A stretch of 64,000 nt of DNA from contig CAZFYX010000034.1 of NCBI GenBank assembly GCA_964523885.1, forward strand, positions 1-64,000. Direction: 5' to 3'. The number at the start of each line of letters is the position of its first letter. The stretch's first letter is position 1. The DNA is from SHXO01 sp964523885. Lineage in GTDB: Bacteria; Pseudomonadota; Gammaproteobacteria; Burkholderiales; SHXO01. Made by a program: the position numbers and the translations under genes. The notes below the pieces were generated by a model that was not told the DNA's origin, did not search any database, and worked only from the letters and a program-made list of their open reading frames with translations. Positions 53,734 through 61,523 of this stretch are shown one piece after another.

Positions 53734-54612
53734 TCAGTCGTAGAACTCCGGCGGCTTCTTCATCGCCTTGAAGGCGTCGGGGTCGTGGGCGGTGAAGTAG
53801 TCGGCCTTCTGTGTGGCCATCATGTGCCGGATCCACTCGTAGGCGGTGAAGAACCCGTCGGGCTTGTAGGCCAGCACGATGTTGGGCGGAATGTTCTTCT
53901 CCACGTTCTCGCGGAAGTACACGTTGTCCCCGGTGAGGATGATGGTGCCGCTGTTCTTCAGCTTGACGGTCATCATCTGGCTGCCCGGGGTGTGCGCCAC
54001 CCAGCGCTTCACCACCATCGAGCCGTCGCCGAAGATGTCGTAGTCGCCGTCCAGCTGGATCATCTTCATCGCGTTGGGGTAGTTGCTGTTCGGCGCCCGC
54101 AGTGGCAGCACGTCGCCGATCATGTACGGGCCGCCGGTGCCCGGCTGCGGCCAGAACGCGTTCTCGATCTCGTCCTTCTGCACGATCAGGGTCGAGTTGG
54201 GGAACTTGGCCACATTGCCACCGTGGTCGAGGTGCAGGTGGCTCACCACGACGTACTTGATGTCGTTGGGCGAGAGGCCGATCTTCTTCAGCTGGGTGTC
54301 GATCGCCACGTCCGGCGTGTTGACCGGCTTGAGCGCGTTGAACGCTGCGCCCCAGTAGCCCGGGTCGGTGATGATCTTGTCGTTGTTGCCGGTGTCGAAT
54401 AGGACGTTGCCCTTGGGATGCTTGATCACGTAGAAGCCGACCGGGATCTGGATCGGCGGATCGTTGGGCGCAAGGTTCTGCAGGATGCCCTTGCCGATCG
54501 TCAACGCGCCCGAGCTGAACACGTACAGCCGCGTGTCCTGCGCCATCGCCGCGCTGCTCAACATCGCCCCCAGCGCTGCCGCAGACAGCGCCATACCCAG
54601 TAACCGATTCAT
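53734..54612 (-). CDS. Exported MBL-fold hydrolase, AHL-lactonase-like
   Basis: A 292-residue metallo-hydrolase with a signal peptide (residues 1-24, cleavage after AAMA). The zinc-binding HLHLDHGGN is intact and is preceded by GFYVIKHPKGNVLFDTG, the pattern found in N-acyl-homoserine lactonase-type proteins. Known AHL lactonases of this fold are often cytoplasmic, so the signal peptide is notable. It may inactivate lactone signals or other esters in the periplasm. It is the first gene of the unit that continues with the ABC exporter genes. Confidence 0.85.
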   Translation of the reverse strand: MNRLLGMALSAAALGAMLSSAAMAQDTRLYVFSSGALTIGKGILQNLAPNDPPIQIPVGFYVIKHPKGNVLFDTGNNDKIITDPGYWGAAFNALKPVNTPDVAIDTQLKKIGLSPNDIKYVVVSHLHLDHGGNVAKFPNSTLIVQKDEIENAFWPQPGTGGPYMIGDVLPLRAPNSNYPNAMKMIQLDGDYDIFGDGSMVVKRWVAHTPGSQMMTVKLKNSGTIILTGDNVYFRENVEKNIPPNIVLAYKPDGFFTAYEWIRHMMATQKADYFTAHDPDAFKAMKKPPEFYD

Positions 54613-54788
54613 GGCTCTCACTCCCGATGGTTGTCGCTGCGTTCGCTGCCGCCGCTGCCCCTGGGGACCTCCCCGGCGGGCAGTGCGCAGGCGTCGTCCT
54701 CGGCGCATCTGCACGGCATCGGCCGCCCGCCTCGGTCACGGAATCTTTGCCAAGGGCGGTTACCGACGAATTTCAGGCGGGGGGCTAG

Positions 54789-54805
54789 GCTGTAATACGC
54801 TGTAA
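54789..54805. promoter_or_regulatory. Paired GCTGTAA direct repeats upstream of the lactonase-like gene
   Basis: GCTGTAA at 54789-54795 and 54799-54805, start to start 10 bases, i.e. one helical turn apart. They lie about 180 bases upstream of ATG 54612 in an otherwise unremarkable 242-base gap. Possible operator; pattern only. Confidence 0.25.
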
Positions 54806-54854
54806 CAGAACATCCGGGTGCTGCGTCGCAGCGTCGTCGTCGATGCCGGCGTGC

Positions 54855-55496
54855 TCAGCGGGCCCGCCGGCGTTTTGCCACCAGCACGCAGCCCACCACG
54901 AGGGCCAGCGCCGTCGCGAGCGCGACCTTGCGCGGCTCCCACCATCCCTCCGCATGCGGCGCGGTCACGCTCATGCGCAGCTCGCGCGCGTCGGGTTCGA
55001 AGACGAACTGCTGCGCGCTCGTGGCAGTCTGGATGTTTGCGATCGTGTGGTGGTCGGCACCCAGCACGTCGAAGAGGTCGTCCCGGATGGTGAGGGCGCC
55101 GGGCGCCGTGGCACAGGCGAAGTGGATCAGCACGTCCACCGCAGCGGGGACGTCCCGTGCGGCTGCCGCCCCCGCGGGTACCGCCGCACAGGGCGTGTCG
55201 TCCACGCGCATGTGCACGTGGCCCGCGACCGCATCCAGCAGCGGTGCGTAGTCAGGTGCCAGAACCGGGTCCCCGAGGCGCATGGCATCCGCCAGCCGCG
55301 CTGGCAGCGCGCCCGTGTTCAGCTGCACGTTGTAGCGGATGGTCTGTCCGCTCACCGTGATGGTCGCGAGGCCGACCGAGCCACCCAGGTGCGCAGGCGC
55401 GCACGTGGCGCCCAGCGCGAGTGCCACGCCCAGGCCGAGCCGCCGCCACCAGCCCCCGGGCCAAACTGCTCTCCACCGCTGCGTGCCGCGGCTCAT
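54855..55496 (-). CDS. Exported protein with a C-terminal membrane anchor
   Basis: A 213-residue protein with a signal peptide (residues 1-36), an extracytoplasmic domain (SVGLATITVSGQTIRYNVQL, HVHMRVDDTPCAA) and a C-terminal helix (VALATALALVVGCVLVAKR) ending in RRRAR. This signal-domain-anchor layout resembles small proteins next to histidine kinases. Its start overlaps the kinase stop by 4 bases (ATGA), so it is co-translated and is a likely signalling partner. I do not recognise a family. Confidence 0.7.
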   Translation of the reverse strand: MSRGTQRWRAVWPGGWWRRLGLGVALALGATCAPAHLGGSVGLATITVSGQTIRYNVQLNTGALPARLADAMRLGDPVLAPDYAPLLDAVAGHVHMRVDDTPCAAVPAGAAAARDVPAAVDVLIHFACATAPGALTIRDDLFDVLGADHHTIANIQTATSAQQFVFEPDARELRMSVTAPHAEGWWEPRKVALATALALVVGCVLVAKRRRAR

Positions 55497-58063
55497 GGCG
55501 TGCGGGGCGCCGTCGCCAGCGCGCCGTGAAGCGCCTGGGCGAGGCGCCGGAAGTCGAGCGGCTTGGACAGGATCTCCTGCACGCCGGCCACGATTGCCTC
55601 CTGCTCGATCAGGCGGTTCGGATAGCCGGTCGCGACCAGGATCGGGATGTCCTGCCGCACGGCCCGGATGCGCCGGGCCAGCTCCAGCCCCGTCATCTCG
55701 GGCATCAGCTGGTCCAGCAGCACGACGTCGAAGCGGCCGGGCCCCGCGACGAACTCCGCGAGCGCGTCGGCGGGCCGGCTGAAGCCGGCGGGCTCGTAGT
55801 TGAGCGCTGCCAGCATCTCCTCATGCAGCAGCACGGTGGCCTGCTCGTCGTCCACCAGCAGGACGCGTTCGCCGTGGCCGCGCGGCAGCGGCACTTCCTC
55901 GCCCGCTCCGACGTCCATCGCCGCCTGCTCCACGGTGGGCAGGAACAGCGTGAAGCTGCTGCCGCGGCCCGGCGCGGTCTGCACGTCCACTCCGCCGGCG
56001 AGCTCCGTGACGATCGCGTACACGAGTGCCAGCCCCAGGCCGGTTCCGCCCGCGTCGTGCCCGGTGCTGAAGAACGGTTCGAAGATCCGGTCGAGGATCT
56101 CCTCGCGCATGCCACGTCCAGTATCGCGCACGACGAGTCTGGCGTAGCGGCCCGCGTTCAGCGTCCCGTGCGAGAGCGCTGATTCGCAGGCGCTGTCGAA
56201 CGCATCCAATGACACCGTGAGCGATCCGCCCTGCTCCATCGAGTGCACGGCGTTGCTGCACAGGTTCATCACGAGCTGGTGAACGTGGGTGGGATCGGCG
56301 ATGACGAGTGCCTCGGGTGCTGCGAGCCGCGCCTCCAGCTGCACGTTCCCGGGCAGACCCGCTTCGACCAGCTCGAGGGTGTCCTTGACCACGGCCTGCA
56401 GTTGCACCACGACGCGCTTGCCGCGCGTGCTGCGGCTGTAGGTCAGGATCTGCTCCACCAGTCCCCGCCCCCGGTCGGCGGCCGACACGATGTTGGCCAG
56501 GTAGCGATTGCGCCCGCGCTCGTCGGGTCCGCTGGCGATGGCGAGATTGGCCGAGGCCAGGATCGCGGAGACGATGCCGTTGAAGTCGTGCGCGATGCCG
56601 CCCGCCATCGTGCCGATCGCCTCCAGCTTCTCCGCCTGCAGCAGCCGCGATTCGAGCTTCGCCCGCTCGGACTCCGCCTGCCGCCGTTCGGTGATGTCGC
56701 GGTAGATCGCGAAGCTCGCGATCGGCCCCCCGGTGCCGGCGATGGGCGCGCACAGCACCGACACCGCCAGCCGTGATCCGTCACGGCGCATCCGGTGAGT
56801 CTCGCTGCTCACGTGCTCCCCGCGGCGTACGGCGCGGGTCATGCGTTCGGCTTCGGGCAAGAGCTCGGCGGGGACGATCAGCGCCTCCAGGGTGTTACCC
56901 ACCGCCTGCTCCGGCAGGTGGTCGAACAGGCGGGTGAACTCACGGTTGACGCGCACGATCTGCCCCCGGGCGTCCAGCAGCGCGATCGCCTCGGGCGCGC
57001 TCTCGATCAATTCGTCCAGGTAGGCGCTCTGCACCCGCAGCTGCGACTCCGCCAGCTCGCGTCTGCGCAGCTGGCGCAACACCAGCCACATCAACAGGGC
57101 GACGCTCAGGCACAGCAGGCTCGTGCGTGCAGCGCTGTGCAGCGATTGGACGTACCACGCGGACAGCACGGCAGACTTCGCGGTGCTCACGCCGACGGCG
57201 AGCGGAAAGCCCGGCACCGCCTGCGCCACGTAGATGCGCTCCTCGCCGCCCGCGGGGTCGGGCAGCAGCCGGCTGGAGCCGGGACTCGCCGCCAGCAGGC
57301 CGCGGTAGAGCGTCTGCGTGGGCGAGGGCGCACCGAGCGGCGTCCCGGCCGCGGCGGGCTGTTCCACGAGGGGGCGCGCATCGCGGCCGAGCAGCGCGAT
57401 GCGGGTGCCCGGCGGCAGTTCCAGGCTCGCATAGAACCGGCGGAAGTATTCTAGGTCGAGGTAGGCCACTGCCATGCCGCGATCGCCCGCCTTCCCGCCA
57501 TGCAGGGGACGGCTCAACGCGGCGGTCCACGTCCCGGAGCGCGGAAGGAACAGCGGATCGCTCACGTGCAGGCGGTCGGGCTGTTCGAGCGCTGGAGAGC
57601 CCAGCTGCTCGAGCACGCCCGGGGACTGCGCGCCACCGAGTGCGCCGCCCGCGCTGGTAAACAGGCTGCCGTCGTCGAGCACCACGGCCACGCTGGCGAT
57701 CTGGTGCAGCTGCTGCACGCGGTCGCGCAGCGCGGGAGGCAGGCTCCCCTTGCGCTCCGCTGCCAGCGCAGCACTCTCGCCGGCCTCCCGTAACACCAGT
57801 TCCACGGCCTGTAGGGATCCCGCGGCCTGCTCCGCGAGCAGCCGCACCGTGCTGGCCAGCTCCCGCTTGCTGGCCTCGAGCACGATCTCCAGGCGCCGCA
57901 CGACGTCGTAGTACTGGAACGCGCTCATGCCGGCGATCACCAGCACGCCGATGATCCAGACCGCACCCTGCAGGGAGAGCACGGGGCGCGGCACGAGCGC
58001 GCGCCCGGCATCCTTGCCTGCGCGGATGCGCGGCCCTGCGATCATCACGCCAGGAAGCGGCAC
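55493..58063 (-). CDS. Hybrid sensor histidine kinase (PAS, HisKA, HATPase, REC)
   Basis: An 856-residue kinase. Membrane helices at about residues 33-52 and 312-330 enclose a ~260-residue sensor part (dCache-like). A PAS domain follows (351-460, SAPEAIALLDARGQIVRVNREF), then the H box GGIAHDFNG with His492, the ATPase domain (VVRDTGRGMREEILDRIFEPFF, GTGLGLALVYAIV) and a receiver domain from residue 734, phosphoacceptor Asp784 in VLLDQLMPEMTG. The usual DFNN reads DFNG here. It is divergent from the response regulator gene, 78 bases away, and coupled to the anchored protein downstream. Confidence 0.92.
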   Translation of the reverse strand: MPLPGVMIAGPRIRAGKDAGRALVPRPVLSLQGAVWIIGVLVIAGMSAFQYYDVVRRLEIVLEASKRELASTVRLLAEQAAGSLQAVELVLREAGESAALAAERKGSLPPALRDRVQQLHQIASVAVVLDDGSLFTSAGGALGGAQSPGVLEQLGSPALEQPDRLHVSDPLFLPRSGTWTAALSRPLHGGKAGDRGMAVAYLDLEYFRRFYASLELPPGTRIALLGRDARPLVEQPAAAGTPLGAPSPTQTLYRGLLAASPGSSRLLPDPAGGEERIYVAQAVPGFPLAVGVSTAKSAVLSAWYVQSLHSAARTSLLCLSVALLMWLVLRQLRRRELAESQLRVQSAYLDELIESAPEAIALLDARGQIVRVNREFTRLFDHLPEQAVGNTLEALIVPAELLPEAERMTRAVRRGEHVSSETHRMRRDGSRLAVSVLCAPIAGTGGPIASFAIYRDITERRQAESERAKLESRLLQAEKLEAIGTMAGGIAHDFNGIVSAILASANLAIASGPDERGRNRYLANIVSAADRGRGLVEQILTYSRSTRGKRVVVQLQAVVKDTLELVEAGLPGNVQLEARLAAPEALVIADPTHVHQLVMNLCSNAVHSMEQGGSLTVSLDAFDSACESALSHGTLNAGRYARLVVRDTGRGMREEILDRIFEPFFSTGHDAGGTGLGLALVYAIVTELAGGVDVQTAPGRGSSFTLFLPTVEQAAMDVGAGEEVPLPRGHGERVLLVDDEQATVLLHEEMLAALNYEPAGFSRPADALAEFVAGPGRFDVVLLDQLMPEMTGLELARRIRAVRQDIPILVATGYPNRLIEQEAIVAGVQEILSKPLDFRRLAQALHGALATAPRTP

Positions 58064-58092
58064 TGGCGCACGAGATCAGCACTGGCCGGCGC

Positions 58093-58098
58093 TATACT
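58093..58098 (+). promoter_or_regulatory. Possible -10 box of the response regulator gene
   Basis: TATACT at 58093-58098 in the 78-base divergent gap, 43 bases before ATG 58142. No good -35 box lies at the usual distance (ACGAGA at 58070-58075), so if real it may need an activator. Confidence 0.3.
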
Positions 58099-58141
58099 GG
58101 CAGCGGGCCGTCTGGAGCGATGCGACCGACACGGTACAGCC

Positions 58142-58864
58142 ATGAACCAACACATCCTCGTGGTGGACGATGATCCTGACCTCGCCCGGCTGATCACCGA
58201 TTACCTCGCCGAGTTCGACTTCCGCGTCACCCATGCGGCCGACGGGCAGGCCATGCAAGCCGTGCTCGGGCGCGAGGCCGTCGATCTCATCCTGCTGGAC
58301 GTGCGCCTGCCCGGAGTGGACGGTATCACCCTCATGCGGGAGCTGCGCGAAACCTCCGCCGTGCCGATCATCCTGGTCACCAGCCGACAGGACGAGGTCG
58401 ATCGCATCCTGGGCCTCGAACTGGGCGCGGACGATTACGTGACCAAGCCGTTCAGCACCCGCGAACTGCTCGCCCGCATCCGCGCCGTGCTGCGTCGCGC
58501 GCTGCAGCGTGCCGCTGCCGCCGCGCCATCCGACGAGCCAGCTCCTGCGCTGCGCTTCGCCGGCTGGCAGCTGGACCTGCGCCGCAGCCGGCTGCGCTCT
58601 CCGGCCGGCGAGCTGGTACAACTTACACATGCTGAAGTGCGACTGCTGCACGCCTTCCTCAAGGCCCCACGCCGCACGCTGAGCCGCGACCAGCTGCTCG
58701 ACCTCAGCCGCGGCACCAGCGACGAAGTGTTCGATCGGAGCATCGATGTCCAGATCCTGCGCCTGCGGCGCAAGCTCGAGGCCGATCCGAGCCGTCCGGC
58801 CCTGATCCGGACCGAGCGGGGGGTCGGCTACTTCTTCGATGCCAAGGTCGAGGCGGTCGGATAG
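58142..58864 (+). CDS. OmpR-family response regulator
   Basis: A 240-residue regulator. The receiver has Asp9-Asp10 and phosphoacceptor Asp53 (DLILLDVRLPGVDG), Thr80 and Lys102 (VTKPFS), all in place. The C-terminal winged helix (about residues 138-235) has the typical LTHAEVRLLHAFLKAPRRTLSRDQLL and GYFFD ending. The divergent hybrid kinase is the natural partner. Targets are unknown but may include the neighbouring lactonase/ABC unit. Confidence 0.93.
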   Translation: MNQHILVVDDDPDLARLITDYLAEFDFRVTHAADGQAMQAVLGREAVDLILLDVRLPGVDGITLMRELRETSAVPIILVTSRQDEVDRILGLELGADDYVTKPFSTRELLARIRAVLRRALQRAAAAAPSDEPAPALRFAGWQLDLRRSRLRSPAGELVQLTHAEVRLLHAFLKAPRRTLSRDQLLDLSRGTSDEVFDRSIDVQILRLRRKLEADPSRPALIRTERGVGYFFDAKVEAVG

Positions 58865-58889
58865 GGCGTGCATCGCCGGCTGGTGCAGG

Positions 58890-58918
58890 AAAAGGCGGCG
58901 GGGGAAGATCCCCGCCGC
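58890..58918 (-). terminator. Terminator hairpin between the response regulator and coxB
   Basis: Stem GCGGCGGGG (58895-58903) and CCCCGCCGC (58910-58918), 6-base loop. On the minus strand it is followed by CTTTTCC, so it probably ends the leftward coxB operon; it lies 199 bases past the coxB stop and 30 bases past the response regulator stop, and may act for both. Confidence 0.55.
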
Positions 58919-59117
58919 ATCCAGGCCCATCGATGCATTTACCATCGAGCGGCCGGCGAACGAGAGAAAAAGCACGGCCCGGCACCCTCCGTCCCGGGGA
59001 CCCGACGCGGGAAGCACCGGGCCGCGACGCAGTGTTGCGCAGGGCCGTTACGGCGGGATTTCGGCGGATGTCAGCACGTAACGGCACCGTCCAGCGCGCA
59101 CTGCACACGAGCAGCGC

Positions 59118-60149
59118 TCAGCGCAGGTTCTGCAGGTACGCCGTCAGCGCGCGCAGGTCGCGCCCGCTGAACTGCGTGAGGTCGGGCATCTGCGCGCCGG
59201 GCTTGAGCGACTGGGCGTGCGTCACCCAGGCCGCGAGATTGGCCACGTCGTTCTTCAGCATCCCGCCGGCAATGCGGTTGCGGCTGCCGACGTGTGTCAG
59301 GTCCGGGCCGACCTGGCCCAGCGCTTCGGTCCCGCGCACCGTGTGGCACAACGGGCAGGCCGCAGCCATGAATACATCCCTGCCCCGCCGCGCCTCGTCC
59401 CAGGCCGGATCGCCCGCGGCATCCTTGCGCTGCTGCTCGACCCAGGCGTCGTAGTCCTCCTGCGACTGCGCCACCACCTGCAGGCGCATGTGCGCGTGCT
59501 GCACGCCGCAGTATTCGCCGCACTCGCCCTCGTAGACGCCGGCCCGGTCGGCCTGGATGCGCACGTGGTTGACCTGGCCGGGTACGAGATCGACCTTCCC
59601 GTGCAGCTTCGGGATCCAGAAGGAATGGATTACATCGGCCGACTGCAGCAGGATGTCCACCGGTTTGCCGACCGGGATGTGCAGCTCGGTCGCGACCTTG
59701 AAGTTGCGCTCGACCTCAGGGTAGCGGTACTGCGCCTCGAACCACCACTGGCGCCCGGTGACCAGGATCTGTCCGGCGTCGGTGCAGACTTCCGGGTTGC
59801 CGGGGCCCAGGTGCTGCATGGGGAAGGCGGACAGCGTCTCCATCGCAGTGACGAACAGGATCGCCAGGACCGCGGCGGGAATGGCCAGGCCGCCAACCAG
59901 GATCCAGCGCTGGCCGCCGCCGGCATCGACGGGGGCATGCTCGGCGAGGGTGCCCCGCCGGCGCACGGCGATCCAGCCGATCAGGATCCACATCACGACG
60001 ATGGTGGCGGAGAAGGACAGCAGCGCGAACCAGCCCAGCGTCGCGATGCGGTCGGCGGCGAAGCCCGCGGTGTGCAGATAGTCCTGCGGCGCGGCGCAGG
60101 CCGCTGCGCCAAGGGCCGTTGCAGCCGCGAAGAGTGTTCTCGCACGCAT
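59118..60149 (-). CDS. coxB: Cytochrome c oxidase subunit II with fused cytochrome c domain
   Basis: A 343-residue CoxB. Lipoprotein-like start (AALGAAACAAPQD), two membrane helices at about residues 38-60 and 80-103, and a Cu-A domain with HSFWIPKLHGKVDLVPGQ and EGECGEYCGVQHAHM, whose Cys, His and Met residues bind the dinuclear copper. A C-terminal class I cytochrome c follows (CPLCHT haem site near residue 263, Met ligand in GAQMPD). It takes electrons from a soluble cytochrome and passes them to subunit I, which is not in the window. Confidence 0.93.
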   Translation of the reverse strand: MRARTLFAAATALGAAACAAPQDYLHTAGFAADRIATLGWFALLSFSATIVVMWILIGWIAVRRRGTLAEHAPVDAGGGQRWILVGGLAIPAAVLAILFVTAMETLSAFPMQHLGPGNPEVCTDAGQILVTGRQWWFEAQYRYPEVERNFKVATELHIPVGKPVDILLQSADVIHSFWIPKLHGKVDLVPGQVNHVRIQADRAGVYEGECGEYCGVQHAHMRLQVVAQSQEDYDAWVEQQRKDAAGDPAWDEARRGRDVFMAAACPLCHTVRGTEALGQVGPDLTHVGSRNRIAGGMLKNDVANLAAWVTHAQSLKPGAQMPDLTQFSGRDLRALTAYLQNLR

Positions 60150-60153
60150 GGGC

Positions 60154-60603
60154 CTAGCTCGGCTTGTCCGGTTCGTTCGGCGTGCGCAGCGACTGGATGT
60201 AGCCCACCAGGCGCCAGATCTGCGCCTCCGGCAGCCGGGTGCCCCAGGCCGGCATGCCGTGCGCGCGTCCCTGCGCGATCGAGCTGAACACGTCGGCATC
60301 CGTGTCGCCGTAGATCCAGTCGCGGTCGCGCAGGCTCGGGCCCATGCCGCCGCCGGCATGGCCGCCATGGCAGCCCGAGCAGTTGAAGCGCACGAACAGC
60401 CGGCGCCCGTCCTGCAGCGCGGCCGCGTCGTTGCCGTACGGGTTGGAGGCCAGGCTGGGCTGCGTGCCCGGGCCGGGAATCGGACCGATCGGGTTCTGCA
60501 TCGCCGGCAAGACCGCTGTCGACGCGTTGTCCTGGGCGCTGCGATCGCACCCCGCTGCCATGCACGCGAGTGCCGCGACGGCAGCCCACAGCAGATGCTT
60601 CAT
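60154..60603 (-). CDS. Cytochrome c lipoprotein
   Basis: A 149-residue protein. The leader (residues 1-18) ends in a lipobox-like AAGCDR, so it is probably a membrane-attached lipoprotein. One haem site (FNCSGCHGG) and a methionine in HGMPAWG give a class I cytochrome c. Four bases separate its stop from the coxB ATG, and its own ATG overlaps the stop of the upstream binding protein gene (ATGA). It probably carries electrons from the PQQ dehydrogenase to the oxidase. Confidence 0.9.
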   Translation of the reverse strand: MKHLLWAAVAALACMAAGCDRSAQDNASTAVLPAMQNPIGPIPGPGTQPSLASNPYGNDAAALQDGRRLFVRFNCSGCHGGHAGGGMGPSLRDRDWIYGDTDADVFSSIAQGRAHGMPAWGTRLPEAQIWRLVGYIQSLRTPNEPDKPS

Positions 60604-61523
60604 CGCATCGTCCTCCGCGTGACTGTCGGCGCATCATGCAGGCGCCCGGCCTGCGGCAAGCCGTAGCGCGCCAGCACCAGGTCGATGTCCGCCTGCCTGC
60701 GCGCCAGGGCCTGGTCGAGGGCTGCGCGCAGGCGCTCGTTTCCGCGGCGCACCCCGATGGAGATCGAATATGACATCGGCAGGACGTCTCCAGTGGGCGC
60801 CAAGGGCACGATCGACAGCGCCACCGACTCACGCCGGGCGAAGTAGCCGGCCAACGGCCCCCACGCTATGGCGACGTCGATCTCCCCGCGAGCCAGCGCA
60901 TCGAGCAGGTTGCGCGGCGGATCCGGCTGCGAGTAGTCGCCGTAGATGGAATAGCCGCGCACGTTGTCCACTAGGCCGCGGCGGGCCAGCGCCTCCACCG
61001 GCGGAACGTTCGCGTAGTCGTCGCCGATCACGTGCACGCCCACTCGGAGCGCGCGCAGCCGCGGATCGTCGAACGAGCGCAGCCGCAGGCGCCGATCGGT
61101 GCGCGTGACGAACACGTAGCCGGATCGATAATAGGGCCGGGTGTTCGAAGTGCGCCGGAAATCGGAGGGCACCCCCATCGCCACGTCGCAGACACCTGTA
61201 CCGAGCGTGGCGCGGATGAAGCCGCGCCGCTGGGGCCACCAGGTGTATGCGACACCGCCCAGGCCGAGATCGCGGGCCAGGATTGCGGCGATCTCGTTCT
61301 CGAAGCCCTCGCCCCTGGCATTGGAGAACGGCAGGTTGTTGGGATCGGCGCATACCCTCAGTCGGTCCTCCGCAGCCGCGACTGCAGACAGCGCCTGCCC
61401 TGCGCTGGCATCGATATGGTGTGGAGCGCCCGCGCCGCGCTGTGCGATCGCCGTCAGCCCAGGCAGGGCCGCCGCGGTGGCGATCGCCGCGATCACCAGG
61501 AGAGATCTAGAAGCCGAAGACAT
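60600..61523 (-). CDS. XoxJ/MxaJ-like quinoprotein-associated binding protein
   Basis: A 307-residue exported protein with a signal peptide (residues 1-28). The fold is that of an ABC-type substrate-binding protein (LRVCADPNNLPFSNARGEGFENEIA, VCDVAMGVPSDF, LRVGVHVIGDDYANVPP), of the branch found next to PQQ methanol dehydrogenases. XoxJ is thought to help assemble or activate the enzyme rather than transport a solute. It overlaps the dehydrogenase gene by 17 bases, so they are co-translated. Confidence 0.9.
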   Translation of the reverse strand: MSSASRSLLVIAAIATAAALPGLTAIAQRGAGAPHHIDASAGQALSAVAAAEDRLRVCADPNNLPFSNARGEGFENEIAAILARDLGLGGVAYTWWPQRRGFIRATLGTGVCDVAMGVPSDFRRTSNTRPYYRSGYVFVTRTDRRLRLRSFDDPRLRALRVGVHVIGDDYANVPPVEALARRGLVDNVRGYSIYGDYSQPDPPRNLLDALARGEIDVAIAWGPLAGYFARRESVALSIVPLAPTGDVLPMSYSISIGVRRGNERLRAALDQALARRQADIDLVLARYGLPQAGRLHDAPTVTRRTMR

